A DNA stretch of 64,000 bases from JAOTVV01 sp041602035 (GTDB lineage: Bacteria; Gemmatimonadota; Gemmatimonadetes; Gemmatimonadales; GWC2-71-9), in the NCBI GenBank assembly GCA_041602035.1, contig JBFIHA010000015.1, forward strand, positions 1-64,000, given 5' to 3'. Shown one piece after another: positions 15,487 to 23,285 of this stretch (positions are counted from its first letter, which is position 1; every line of letters starts with the position of its first letter). A program made the translations under genes and the position numbers. The notes beneath the pieces are model-generated. The model was not told where the DNA came from. It ran no database searches and saw only the letters and a list, made by a program, of their open reading frames with translations.

Positions 15487-16261
15487 CGCGCATTGCCTCA
15501 CGTGCGGGCCCCGCGTCGTTGGTCGTGTTCGTCCCGCCTGACGAGCGCCGTTCGAGATCCATGATCTTCGCTACGCGGCGGGCATGTCGCCCGCCCTCCG
15601 CAGGGGTATCCAGCCATACGCGAACGATGTCGAGCGCCGTGCCTTCATCGGTGATGCCACTCCCCAGCGTCAGGACGTTGGCATCGTTGTGGGACCGGCT
15701 GTTGATCGCCGTTGCCCGATCGTAGCATGCCGCCGCGCGCACACCGCGGATCTTGTTGGCTGCCATACAGGAGCCCACACCTGCACCGTCCACGACGATG
15801 CCTCGCCACGCCTGTCCCCCAGCGACCTTGCGCGCGACCGCTTCGGCGATGTCGGGGTAGTCGACCGCTGCTGAGGTGTGGCTCCCGACGTCGCTGACCG
15901 TATAGCCGAGCGTGCCCAGGTGGCGCTTGACGGTGTTCTTCAACTCGAACCCGCCGTGATCGCCCCCGACCGCTACCGTCCGGTCGCGAGCCGCCGCGGC
16001 TCCCACCGGCGGTCGATCGGCCGCGGTCGTGGAGCTGCCGCGCTCTACCAGCGAAACCTTGCGCTCCATCGCCACCTGACGGGCAAGCGGCGTGATCAGC
16101 GCCCCGACCGGAATCGCGAGTTCGCCGCCGGGTCGCGCGGCCTCGACCTCCTGGCCCGTCACGAGCGCGCGTCCGCGCGCACCCGTCTCGGCGGGAGAAC
16201 GGCCGACGGCTCGCAGAACGATCCGACGCACCATGGCACGAATGCGCTGCTCGTCAGCCAT
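15476..16261 (-). CDS. RpiB/LacAB-like sugar-phosphate isomerase with BMC-targeting extension
   Basis: 261 residues: a ~95-residue extension, then an RpiB-like domain (~96-240). The extension starts with an amphipathic helix (DEQRIRAMVRRIVLRAV) and then has a segment ALVTGQEVEAARPGGEL...ITPLAR that recalls the EutQ N-terminus. RpiB motifs kept: GGDHGGFELK (Asp101, His102), AANKIRGVRAA and SHNDANVLTLG (His191). The position of the catalytic Cys (CGTGxG in E. coli RpiB) reads VDGAGVG, with Asp158; a Cys165 lies nearby. Isomerisation of ribose-5-phosphate or a related sugar phosphate is likely, but substrate and mechanism may differ from RpiB. Confidence 0.88.
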   Translation of the reverse strand: MADEQRIRAMVRRIVLRAVGRSPAETGARGRALVTGQEVEAARPGGELAIPVGALITPLARQVAMERKVSLVERGSSTTAADRPPVGAAAARDRTVAVGGDHGGFELKNTVKRHLGTLGYTVSDVGSHTSAAVDYPDIAEAVARKVAGGQAWRGIVVDGAGVGSCMAANKIRGVRAAACYDRATAINSRSHNDANVLTLGSGITDEGTALDIVRVWLDTPAEGGRHARRVAKIMDLERRSSGGTNTTNDAGPAREAMRDAV

Positions 16262-16276
16262 CGCGCCCCTCGCCGT

Positions 16277-16987
16277 CTACCATGTCCGCCACGCCGAGCC
16301 ATTCGGTCCGCGGCCCGATCGGTCGCGCTGCCGCGACTCCCTGCTTCCCGACGCTTGCCCTTCGCCACGCTCGAACCGGGCGCGGTCTTCCATGCAGCTC
16401 ATGTGGTACTTGAACTGGCCGACCGCTGCGTCGTACGGCTCGATCCCGTGGTGGGCTCGGGCCTGCATCACGCCGCCCTCCATGACCGCGAGCACCAGCC
16501 GGGCGAGCGCCTCGCGAGGCAGGTCGCCGGGCAGCCGGTCGCCAGCTGCCTCGAGCCAGCGATGAACCTCCCGGGTCCAGCTCGCGAAGTACCGGTCGAT
16601 GGGGTCTCGCGCAGCAGGGATCGTGTCCGAAACCTCCAGCGCCAGGTTGCCGACGGGGCAGCCACGGGTGAACCCCGTCATCTCGAGGTTGCGGCGGTAC
16701 AGATCCAGCAGCACGAATACTCGTTCGAGGGGATCAGCGGTCGTGCGTTCAACGGGCTCGAAGACCCGTATCCGTAACTGGGACAGATGGCGCTCAAGCA
16801 CGCCGAGCAACAGGGCCTCCTTGCCACGGAAGAAGTGGTACAGGCTCCCACTCCTGACACCGGCCGCCCGGAGCACCGTGGCCACCCCAGTGGCACCGTA
16901 GCCGCGCTCGTGGAACAGGCGCTCGGCGATCTCGAGGATTCTGTCCCGCGTAGCGCTTGTCGACCCTCGATTTGATTGATCGACCAA
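16277..16987 (-). CDS. TetR/AcrR-family transcriptional regulator of the BMC locus
   Basis: About 236 residues. The N-terminal helix-turn-helix is clear (RDRILEIAERLFHERGYGATGVATVLRAAGVRSGSLYHFF), followed by a ligand domain with a TGFTRGCPVGNLALE segment and an Arg/Ser-rich tail. TTG 16987 is preferred because GAGGA lies at the right distance; TTG 16993 would sit directly on it. It is the first gene of the microcompartment transcript, so it probably senses an inducer (sugar phosphate or aldehyde) and controls its own operon. Ligand unknown. Confidence 0.85.
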   Translation of the reverse strand: MVDQSNRGSTSATRDRILEIAERLFHERGYGATGVATVLRAAGVRSGSLYHFFRGKEALLLGVLERHLSQLRIRVFEPVERTTADPLERVFVLLDLYRRNLEMTGFTRGCPVGNLALEVSDTIPAARDPIDRYFASWTREVHRWLEAAGDRLPGDLPREALARLVLAVMEGGVMQARAHHGIEPYDAAVGQFKYHMSCMEDRARFERGEGQASGSRESRQRDRSGRGPNGSAWRTW

Positions 16988-17017
16988 GAACAATCCTCTG
17001 TCCAGGATGCCATGCCG

Positions 17018-17045
17018 TTGCTACTTGAGTTGATCAATCATTCAA
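17018..17045 (-). promoter_or_regulatory. Candidate BMC-operon promoter with overlapping TetR operator
   Basis: On the minus strand TTGAAT (17045-17040) and TAGCAA (17023-17018) are spaced by 16 bases. The 21-base AT-rich imperfect palindrome at 17025-17045 (outer arms TTGA/TCAA, central TTGATCAA-like core) covers the -35 box and spacer. A weaker similar element (TTGATTGATCGACCAA, 16972-16987) covers the tetR start. This suggests self-repression. Sequence pattern only. Confidence 0.45.
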
Positions 17046-17147
17046 CAATCGTGGGAAATGTCAAGCCCCCGGGCTGCCTGGAGGGCCAAGCCCTACCCCA
17101 TTCGCCCGAACGGTGGCGCCGGCCGGAGACTTCTGGGCGGTGTCAAG

Positions 17148-17177
17148 TTGCGGCGGAAATGGGAGAGTCTCTATACT
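17148..17177 (+). promoter_or_regulatory. Sigma70-type promoter of the LpxH-like gene, likely leaderless
   Basis: TTGCGG at 17148-17153, an 18-base spacer and TATACT at 17172-17177. The -10 box ends 6 bases before the GTG start at 17184, so the transcript probably begins at or next to the start codon. No Shine-Dalgarno sequence is present. Confidence 0.6.
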
Positions 17178-17183
17178 CCGCCG

Positions 17184-17918
17184 GTGCCCGCCGACACTGC
17201 CATCGTGGTCTCCGATGCCCATCTGGGCTATGCCCCAGATGAGGTCACAGCGGCGTTTCACAGGTTTCTCGAGGTCGTCCCAGCCCTTGGCAATCATCTG
17301 GTCATCAATGGGGACCTGTTCGAGTTCTGGTTCGAGTACCGGTCGGTGATTCCCCGGCAGGCGTTTCCCACGCTGGAGGCGCTGGCCGTGTTGCGTCGAG
17401 CCGGGGTGCAGCTCACGCTGACCGGCGGGAATCACGATCGGTGGGGTGGCCCATTCTGGACCGAGCAACTGGGGGCCGCGTTCCACCCCGACGGCGTCGA
17501 GCTGGTGCTTGGGGGTCTTCGGGCGCTCGTGACCCATGGGGACGAGCTCGGTGGCGAGCGCCGCGCGGCTCGGCTGCTGCACCGCATCACCCGTCATCGG
17601 GCGGTGGTTGGCCTGTTCCGGACCCTGCATCCCGACCTCGCATTCGGGCTGGTCCGGCGCCTGTCACCCCATTTGGCCGCCGGCGCCCGCGACGAGGTAA
17701 CACGACGCCGGGCGGCGGGGCGGCAGCTCGGCCGGGCCCGTGACATCCTCGATGAGCGCGGGGACCTCAACCTGGTCGTCAACGGGCACACCCATCTCCC
17801 CTCACTGGTCGCCGTGCGCGACCAGCAGTGGTACGTGAACCCCGGGGCGTGGGCCGAGGGGTTCCGCTATGCCACCGTCACCGCCGAGGGCCCGTTGCTA
17901 CGGCAGTTTGGGGAATGA
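17184..17918 (+). CDS. lpxH: UDP-2,3-diacylglucosamine pyrophosphatase-like metallophosphoesterase
   Basis: Calcineurin-fold phosphoesterase of 244 residues, probably the lipid A enzyme that hydrolyses UDP-2,3-diacylglucosamine to lipid X and UMP. Metal-binding motifs appear in order: VVSDAHLGY, INGDLFEFW, TGGNHDRW, THGDE and VNGHTHLPS. The start at GTG 17184 places the first metal motif at residue ~10, as in the family; an in-frame ATG at 17058 would add 42 residues without conservation. It is transcribed away from the tetR gene. LpxH and LpxH2-like phosphoesterases cannot be separated by eye. Confidence 0.8.
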   Translation: MPADTAIVVSDAHLGYAPDEVTAAFHRFLEVVPALGNHLVINGDLFEFWFEYRSVIPRQAFPTLEALAVLRRAGVQLTLTGGNHDRWGGPFWTEQLGAAFHPDGVELVLGGLRALVTHGDELGGERRAARLLHRITRHRAVVGLFRTLHPDLAFGLVRRLSPHLAAGARDEVTRRRAAGRQLGRARDILDERGDLNLVVNGHTHLPSLVAVRDQQWYVNPGAWAEGFRYATVTAEGPLLRQFGE

Positions 17919-17931
17919 GTCGGATTAGGCT

Positions 17932-18426
17932 TTACCAGTAGAGCCGGATACCGAGCGCCGGATCGCCGCTTGGCAGTCGGTCCGCCCTGAGGTCGACCGG
18001 GAAATCCCAGAGGTTCGCCGCCACATAGGCTTCGGCGGCCGCCAACAAGTGATTGAACGCCAGCAACACGGCCCAATCCTGCACTTCGGAGCGCTTCCCC
18101 TCCAGGTCCTCCACACCAGTGTCCCGTTGGTAGTGCAGCTGATGCACCGCCTTGACGGTCATCGTGAGCGTGAGCCCTTCCCAGAAGATGAAGATTGCTC
18201 CGGTGACGTGGCGGTCGAGAGAGGCTTGGCCCCACCCAGGCAGGAGGAGCGATCGCAGGGCGGCCTCGAGCGGGGAGACCGGAGGCTCCACCCGGAACGG
18301 TGGCACCTTCACCGTGTCCTGCGGCTGTGGCTGCTGCTGTTGGGGTGGAGTCCTGGGGACGACCTGTGCGTTCACCGTTGCGGTCCCCGCGACGAGCAAC
18401 GTGGCGAACAGCGCTACCGGACGCAC
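17932..18426 (-). CDS. DUF5683-like exported membrane protein
   Basis: 164-residue protein with a signal peptide (residues 1-20, cleavage near VNA|QVV), a Gln/Pro-rich stretch and a DUF5683-like region: RSLLLPGWGQASLDRH followed by a hydrophobic helix (GAIFIFWEGLTLTMTV) and a second amphipathic segment. Function unknown; the family recurs in FCB bacteria and their relatives. GTG 18426 overlaps the end of the lipid kinase gene by 13 bases. The frame stays open upstream inside the kinase gene and was trimmed. Ends 13 bases from the convergent lpxH. Confidence 0.75.
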   Translation of the reverse strand: MRPVALFATLLVAGTATVNAQVVPRTPPQQQQPQPQDTVKVPPFRVEPPVSPLEAALRSLLLPGWGQASLDRHVTGAIFIFWEGLTLTMTVKAVHQLHYQRDTGVEDLEGKRSEVQDWAVLLAFNHLLAAAEAYVAANLWDFPVDLRADRLPSGDPALGIRLYW

Positions 18427-19310
18427 AAAACCTGGAGGTGACGGGGGTAGATGGCGACGTCGATGGTGTCGGTCTCCGGATACCGAAGCTCGCCGTCCAG
18501 CTGCACCGGCAGGGGTCCCGACAGGCCGGTGATGCGGATTTGGCGGGTGCGGAAGATGCACACCTCGCGGAGGTGGCGGTGGAGCCCCGCGACCACGTGC
18601 GGCACGTAGCGCAGGAATCGTACGAGCCCGACCCGTCGAATGAGGCACACGTCGAACAGACCGTCATCGGGCGTGGCGCCCGGGGCGAGGCGAAAGCCGC
18701 CCCCCTGCGTGGGCCCGATCGACACGTTGAGCATCATGACCCGGGCGCGTTCCGCGTGCTCGGATGCGGAGACTTCGACGTCCGGCGGGTCGAACGCGCC
18801 GAAGCTCTTGTAGACGGCCACCAGATACAGCGCGAAACCGCTCAAGTGGCTCATCCGCAGGGTCTGGCGTACGACTTCGGCGTCGAACCCCGCGCCCATC
18901 CCGTTCACGAAGTACTCGCCGAGCGCGCGACCCACATCCATGCGTCGTGGCTCGCCAGCCAACACCCTGGGCAGGACCCTTGGAATCGACCCCTTCTTGA
19001 CGCCGATGGCGCGGGCGTAATCGTTGCCGCTCCCGATCGGCACGTGGCCCAGGACGGTATTGGTGGGTCCGTCGGCCAGCAGGCCGTTCACCACGCCATG
19101 GACCGTTCCGTCCCCCCCGGCGGCCACGACGACGGGCCAGCCTTCCTCGCGGGCGGTGACGGCAAGATCCACTTCCTCCCCCGCCCGCCGGGTCGTGCGC
19201 ACCACCGCCTCCCATCCCGCGCTCCGCGCCGTCTCGGCCAACCTGGCGGCGAGACCCTCGCCCTTCCCGCGACCGGCCCGCGGATTCAGGATGATGAAGG
19301 CACGATTCAC
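18414..19310 (-). CDS. Diacylglycerol kinase / YegS-like lipid kinase
   Basis: 298-residue lipid kinase of the DAGK catalytic family, which phosphorylates diacylglycerol or a related lipid alcohol with ATP at the inner membrane. The nucleotide-binding loop AAGGDGTVHGVVNGL is intact, with NPRAGRGKG at the N-terminus, IGSGNDYAR and the C-terminal DGELRYPETDTIDV. Length is normal. Substrate not deducible. Confidence 0.9.
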   Translation of the reverse strand: MNRAFIILNPRAGRGKGEGLAARLAETARSAGWEAVVRTTRRAGEEVDLAVTAREEGWPVVVAAGGDGTVHGVVNGLLADGPTNTVLGHVPIGSGNDYARAIGVKKGSIPRVLPRVLAGEPRRMDVGRALGEYFVNGMGAGFDAEVVRQTLRMSHLSGFALYLVAVYKSFGAFDPPDVEVSASEHAERARVMMLNVSIGPTQGGGFRLAPGATPDDGLFDVCLIRRVGLVRFLRYVPHVVAGLHRHLREVCIFRTRQIRITGLSGPLPVQLDGELRYPETDTIDVAIYPRHLQVLCVR

Positions 19311-19325
19311 AGAAGGCGCGGGATG

Positions 19326-19422
19326 TGGCGGGAGCGTGTGGGAATCGAACCCACCAGAGCCGCCTCAGGCGTCTCCCAACGGTTTTGAAGACCGCACGAG
19401 CCACCAGGCCCGATCCGCCCCC
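19326..19422 (-). tRNA. selC: tRNA-Sec (anticodon UCA)
   Basis: 97 bases including an encoded CCA. Reading the minus strand: acceptor 5' strand GGGGGCGG pairs with ACGCTCCC (one G-U, last pair mismatched). The D stem is 6 bp with a 4-base loop (CGGGCC/GGCTCG). The anticodon loop is CTTCAAA with anticodon TCA. A long variable arm (CGCC/GGCG plus GAG/CTC) and a T arm GTGGG/CCCAC follow. The long D stem, 8-base acceptor strand and big variable arm are specific to tRNA-Sec. It decodes UGA as selenocysteine together with SelA, SelB and SelD, which are not in this window. Confidence 0.95.
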
Positions 19423-19435
19423 GTGCCACCACCCG

Positions 19436-19813
19436 CTACCCTCGCACGGCGATCGCGTCGATCTCGACGCGCACGTCTTTCGGCAGTCCAGCGGCCTGCA
19501 CCGTGGAGCGTGCCGGTTTGTGCGACCCGAAGTGCTTGGCGTACACCTCGTTCATCGCGCTGAACTCCGCCATGTCCGCCAGGTAGACGGTCGTCTTCAC
19601 CACCTTGGTCAGACTCGACCCCGCCTCCTGGAGCACCGCCGCGAGGTTCCGGAGGACCCGTTCCGTCTGTGTCGCCACGTCACTTGCCACCACCTCCATC
19701 GTCGCGGGGTCGAGCGCGATCTGGCCCGCCGTGAAGACGAACGATCCCGACACGATCGCCTGGCTGTAGGGCCCGATTGCCGCCGGTGCCTTGTCGGTGT
19801 GCACGATTTCCAT
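19436..19813 (-). CDS. ridA: RidA/YjgF-family enamine/imine deaminase
   Basis: 125-residue RidA protein that hydrolyses reactive enamine/imine intermediates (2-aminoacrylate type). It shows the family's AIGPYSQAI start, VFTAGQIALDP, the helix TERVLRNLAAVL and the active-site Arg in ARSTVQAAGLPKDVRVEIDAIA. It begins 14 bases after fhs, so the two may share a transcript. A single-domain homotrimer is expected. Confidence 0.93.
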   Translation of the reverse strand: MEIVHTDKAPAAIGPYSQAIVSGSFVFTAGQIALDPATMEVVASDVATQTERVLRNLAAVLQEAGSSLTKVVKTTVYLADMAEFSAMNEVYAKHFGSHKPARSTVQAAGLPKDVRVEIDAIAVRG

Positions 19814-19827
19814 CGTCCGTGCCTCCC

Positions 19828-21507
19828 TTAGAACAACCCTTCGATGGTTCCATCCCGTGCCACCCGCATCTTCTCCGCGGCCGGCGTCTTTCCCAGGCCG
19901 GGCATCGTCATGATGTCTCCGGTGAGCGCCACCACGAAGCCGGCTCCGGCGGAGGGATAGATGTCGCGGACCGTAATGGTGAACCCATTCGGTGCGCCGA
20001 GCAACGACGCGTCATCGCTGAACGAGTACTGCGTCTTGGCCATGCACACCGGGGTGGTGCCGAGCCCGAACGCGGTCAGCCGGTCGGCTGCCTTCGATGC
20101 CTGCGGGGTGAATACTACGCCGTCGGCCCCGTAAATCTCCCGCGCGATGATCTCGATCTTGTCCGCGATCGGGAGCTTCTCGTCGTACAGCGGCGCGAAC
20201 GACGCCCCGCCGGCGTCGAGCTTCTCGAGGACGGCCTCGGCGAGGGCGAGGCCCCCTTCTCCACCCTTCTCCCACACCTCGCACAGCGCGACCGTCACGC
20301 CCAGAGCCTCGCATCCGGATCGCACGGCCTCGATCTCGGCGTCGCTGTCGGCGGTGAACCGGTTGATCGCCACCACGCTCGGCACCCCGAACTTCGCGAC
20401 GTTCTCCAGGTGCCGCCGGAGGTTGGCGAAGCCGCGCTCGACGGCCGCGGGATCGGGCGAGCCCAGTTTGTCCTTGGGCACGCCGCCGTGAAGCTTGAGC
20501 GCCCGCACCGTCGCGACGACCACGGCCACTTCCGGATTGAGGCCCCCGACCCGGCATTTGATGTCGAAGAACTTCTCCGCGCCGAGGTCGGCACCGAACC
20601 CGGCCTCGGTCACCACGATGTCGGCGAGCCGCAGCCCGGCGTCCGTCGCCACGACCGAGTTGCATCCGTGCGCGATGTTGCCGAACGGTCCGCAGTGCAC
20701 GATGGCGGGGCCTCCCTCCAGCGTCTGGACCAGATTTGGGGACAGGGCGTCCTTGAGGAGGAGCGCCATCGCCCCATGGGCCTTGAGGTCCTTGGCGTAC
20801 ACCGGCTGCAGCCCGCGCGTCAGCCCCACCATGATCCGTCCCAGTCGGTCCTCGAGATCGTCGGCGTCGTTGGCGAGGGCCATGATGGCCATGATCTCCG
20901 AGGCGGGCGTGATCACGAACCGGTCCTGACGCGGGATGCCGCCCAATGGTCCGCCGAGTCCCACCACGATATCGCGTAGCGCCCGGTCGTTCATGTCCAT
21001 GGTGCGAGGCCACGTGATGCGCCGCGGATCGACGTCGCGTCCGTTCCCCTGGTGCAGGTGGTTGTCGAGCATCGCCGCGAGGAGGTTGTGCGCGCTGGAG
21101 ATGGCGTGGAAGTCGCCCGTAAAATGCAGGTTGATGTCCTCCATCGGCACGACCTGGGCGTACCCGCCGCCGGCGGCGCCGCCCTTGATGCCGAATACGG
21201 GTCCGAGGCTCGGCTCCCGCATGCACAGCACGGCCTGTTTGCCGAGCCGCCGGAGCGCTTGCGTGATACCCACGGTCACCGTGGACTTGCCTTCGCCGGC
21301 AGCGGTCGGATTGATCGCCGTTACCAGCACCAGCCGTCCCCGCCGCTTCCGGGTGGCGAGACCCGGCAGGCGGATCTTGGCCTTGTCGTCGCCATACAGG
21401 ATCAGGTCGTCCGCATCGAGCCCCAGATCTGCCGCCACGTCCGTGATCGGGCGAAGCGTCGCCGCTTGGGCGATCGCGATGTCGGTTGGAACCAGCGTCT
21501 TGCTCAT
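19828..21507 (-). CDS. fhs: Formate-tetrahydrofolate ligase
   Basis: 559 residues. Makes 10-formyl-THF from formate, THF and ATP. The P-loop (NPTAAGEGKSTVTVG) is at about residues 61-75, with PSLGPVFGIKGGAAGGGYAQV, the NLLAAMLDNHLHQ region and a C-terminal MPGLGKTPAAEKM. ATG 21507 overlaps the tatD stop (ATGA). Length matches the family. It feeds one-carbon units into purine and fMet synthesis. Confidence 0.96.
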   Translation of the reverse strand: MSKTLVPTDIAIAQAATLRPITDVAADLGLDADDLILYGDDKAKIRLPGLATRKRRGRLVLVTAINPTAAGEGKSTVTVGITQALRRLGKQAVLCMREPSLGPVFGIKGGAAGGGYAQVVPMEDINLHFTGDFHAISSAHNLLAAMLDNHLHQGNGRDVDPRRITWPRTMDMNDRALRDIVVGLGGPLGGIPRQDRFVITPASEIMAIMALANDADDLEDRLGRIMVGLTRGLQPVYAKDLKAHGAMALLLKDALSPNLVQTLEGGPAIVHCGPFGNIAHGCNSVVATDAGLRLADIVVTEAGFGADLGAEKFFDIKCRVGGLNPEVAVVVATVRALKLHGGVPKDKLGSPDPAAVERGFANLRRHLENVAKFGVPSVVAINRFTADSDAEIEAVRSGCEALGVTVALCEVWEKGGEGGLALAEAVLEKLDAGGASFAPLYDEKLPIADKIEIIAREIYGADGVVFTPQASKAADRLTAFGLGTTPVCMAKTQYSFSDDASLLGAPNGFTITVRDIYPSAGAGFVVALTGDIMTMPGLGKTPAAEKMRVARDGTIEGLF

Positions 21508-22298
21508 GATCGAATCGTCATGGGTTGGGCCACCCGGCTCCCGAAACACCGCCCGGCATTGGCCGTCGTCGTGGTGATCACTTCCTCGACCGACACATCC
21601 CGCAGCTCGGCTACGCGCTCGGCAACCTGCCGCACAAACGCGGGCTCGTTGCGTTTCCCCCGATGCGGGACCGGAGCGAGGTACGGCGCGTCGGTCTCGA
21701 GCAAGAGGCGGTCGGCCGGGCAGGCCCTGACCACGTCCACGAGCGTCCAGCTCTTGAACGTGACCATGCCGCTGAAGGAAAAGTAGGCCCCGATCGTCAT
21801 CCCCGCATCGACCACCCCGGGCCCGGAACTGAACGAATGTAGCACCACGGCCGGCGCGTGCGAGCCGACTATGCGAAGCATGGCCGCCAGATCGTCGTCC
21901 GCCTCACGCCCGTGCACTACCACTGGCCGCTCCCGATCCACGGCAAGCCCGAGCTGAGCCTCGAACGCGGCACGCTGAGCCGGTCGCGGGGAGTGATCGT
22001 AGTGGTAGTCGAGGCCGGTCTCGCCCACGGCCACCACCGTCGGGTGGTCGAGGGCGGTGGCGATGCGCGCGGCCACCTCGTCATTCCAGCTGGATGCCAC
22101 GTGGGGATGGACGCCGGCCGTGGCCGAGAGGCCGTAGCGGCCGGCCAGCGCGATGGCCTGGGCGGTGGCGTCGACCGAGTCGGCGATCGTGATGATGTGG
22201 TCGACGCCGGCCCGGCGCGCCCGATCGAGTACTGCCTCCCGGTCGGCCTCGAAGCGAGGATCGCCGAGGTGGCAGTGCGTATCGATCAGCCCGCGCAT
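21504..22298 (-). CDS. tatD: TatD-family metal-dependent hydrolase/DNase
   Basis: 264-residue TIM-barrel hydrolase. Metal ligands are visible in IDTHCHLGD (HxH), AVGETGLDYH (Glu), VVVHGREA (His), VLHSFSSG (His) and LETDAPYLAPVP (Asp). Members are 3'-5' exonucleases on DNA/RNA or D-aminoacyl-type hydrolases. It lies between secF and fhs on the same strand, with an ATGA junction to fhs. Confidence 0.92.
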   Translation of the reverse strand: MRGLIDTHCHLGDPRFEADREAVLDRARRAGVDHIITIADSVDATAQAIALAGRYGLSATAGVHPHVASSWNDEVAARIATALDHPTVVAVGETGLDYHYDHSPRPAQRAAFEAQLGLAVDRERPVVVHGREADDDLAAMLRIVGSHAPAVVLHSFSSGPGVVDAGMTIGAYFSFSGMVTFKSWTLVDVVRACPADRLLLETDAPYLAPVPHRGKRNEPAFVRQVAERVAELRDVSVEEVITTTTANAGRCFGSRVAQPMTIRS

Positions 22299-22316
22299 CG
22301 GCGCGACGCCCGACGG

Positions 22317-23285
22317 TCAGGTCGTGGCGGGTACAGGCCTCTCGCCCGGCTTCATGACCTTGACCGCCTCACTCGGCCACCGGCGCTCCACCCACAACAG
22401 GAGGGGCGAGGCGATGAAGATCGACGAAAACGTTCCGGTCACGATGCCAAAGGCCATGACCCACGCGAAGGGACGGATCACGCTCCCGCCGAGAATGAGC
22501 AAGGCCAAGACCGCGAGGAACGTGGTACCGGACGTGAGGACGGTGCGCGGCAGCGTCTCGTTGATGGAGCGGTTGAGCACGTGGTAGAAATACTCCCCGC
22601 GCTTTGTCTTCCTGATGTTCTCCCGCACGCGGTCGAATGTCACGATCGTATCGTTGAGCGAGTACCCGACCAGGGTCAGGAGCGCCGCGACGACGACGAG
22701 CGAAACCTCGAGGTTGAGGTACGAAACGAACGCCAGTGTCGCCACGATATCGTGGACCGATGCCACGACGGCGGCCAACCCGAAGCGCCACTCGTAGCGG
22801 AACCACAGGACCAGGAACGTGGCGCCGAAGGCCAAAAGCAGAGCCAAGGTGGCACGCTCCCGCAACTCGCTCCCCACCTTGGGACCCACGGCCTCGGTTC
22901 GCACGATCTCGAACGCCTCGGGCGAGAATGCCGACGTCAGGGCCTGGCGGACCGCCTGCTCCGTCTCCTGCGTGGTTTCCTCGCCGACGTCGGCGCGCGG
23001 ATCCAACCGGGCGCGGATCACGAACTCGTTGGCTGCGCCGAACGTTTGGATCTCTGCCCCGATGATTCCCTGGGCGGCGAGCGCGGTGCGGAGGGTTCCG
23101 CTTTGGATCGACTCGTCGAGCGCGTGCACCTGGATCAGCGTGCCGCCGGTGAACTCGATGCTGCTGTTCAACCCGCGCAGGGCGAAGACGATCAGGCCGG
23201 GAATGACGAACGCGAGCGTGGCGATCGCCGCGGGCCTCCAGTGGGCCATGATGTCGTATCGAGCATCGTCGAACAGCCTGAACAT
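22317..23285 (-). CDS. secF: Protein translocase subunit SecF
   Basis: 322 residues. Partner of SecD in the inner membrane, using the proton gradient to aid Sec-dependent export. One N-terminal membrane helix, a periplasmic domain with SSIEFTGGTLIQV, then five membrane helices containing VGYSLNDTIVTFDRVREN and RTVLTSGTTFLAV. Stop and start overlap with secD by one base, the classic SecDF arrangement. Confidence 0.97.
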   Translation of the reverse strand: MFRLFDDARYDIMAHWRPAAIATLAFVIPGLIVFALRGLNSSIEFTGGTLIQVHALDESIQSGTLRTALAAQGIIGAEIQTFGAANEFVIRARLDPRADVGEETTQETEQAVRQALTSAFSPEAFEIVRTEAVGPKVGSELRERATLALLLAFGATFLVLWFRYEWRFGLAAVVASVHDIVATLAFVSYLNLEVSLVVVAALLTLVGYSLNDTIVTFDRVRENIRKTKRGEYFYHVLNRSINETLPRTVLTSGTTFLAVLALLILGGSVIRPFAWVMAFGIVTGTFSSIFIASPLLLWVERRWPSEAVKVMKPGERPVPATT

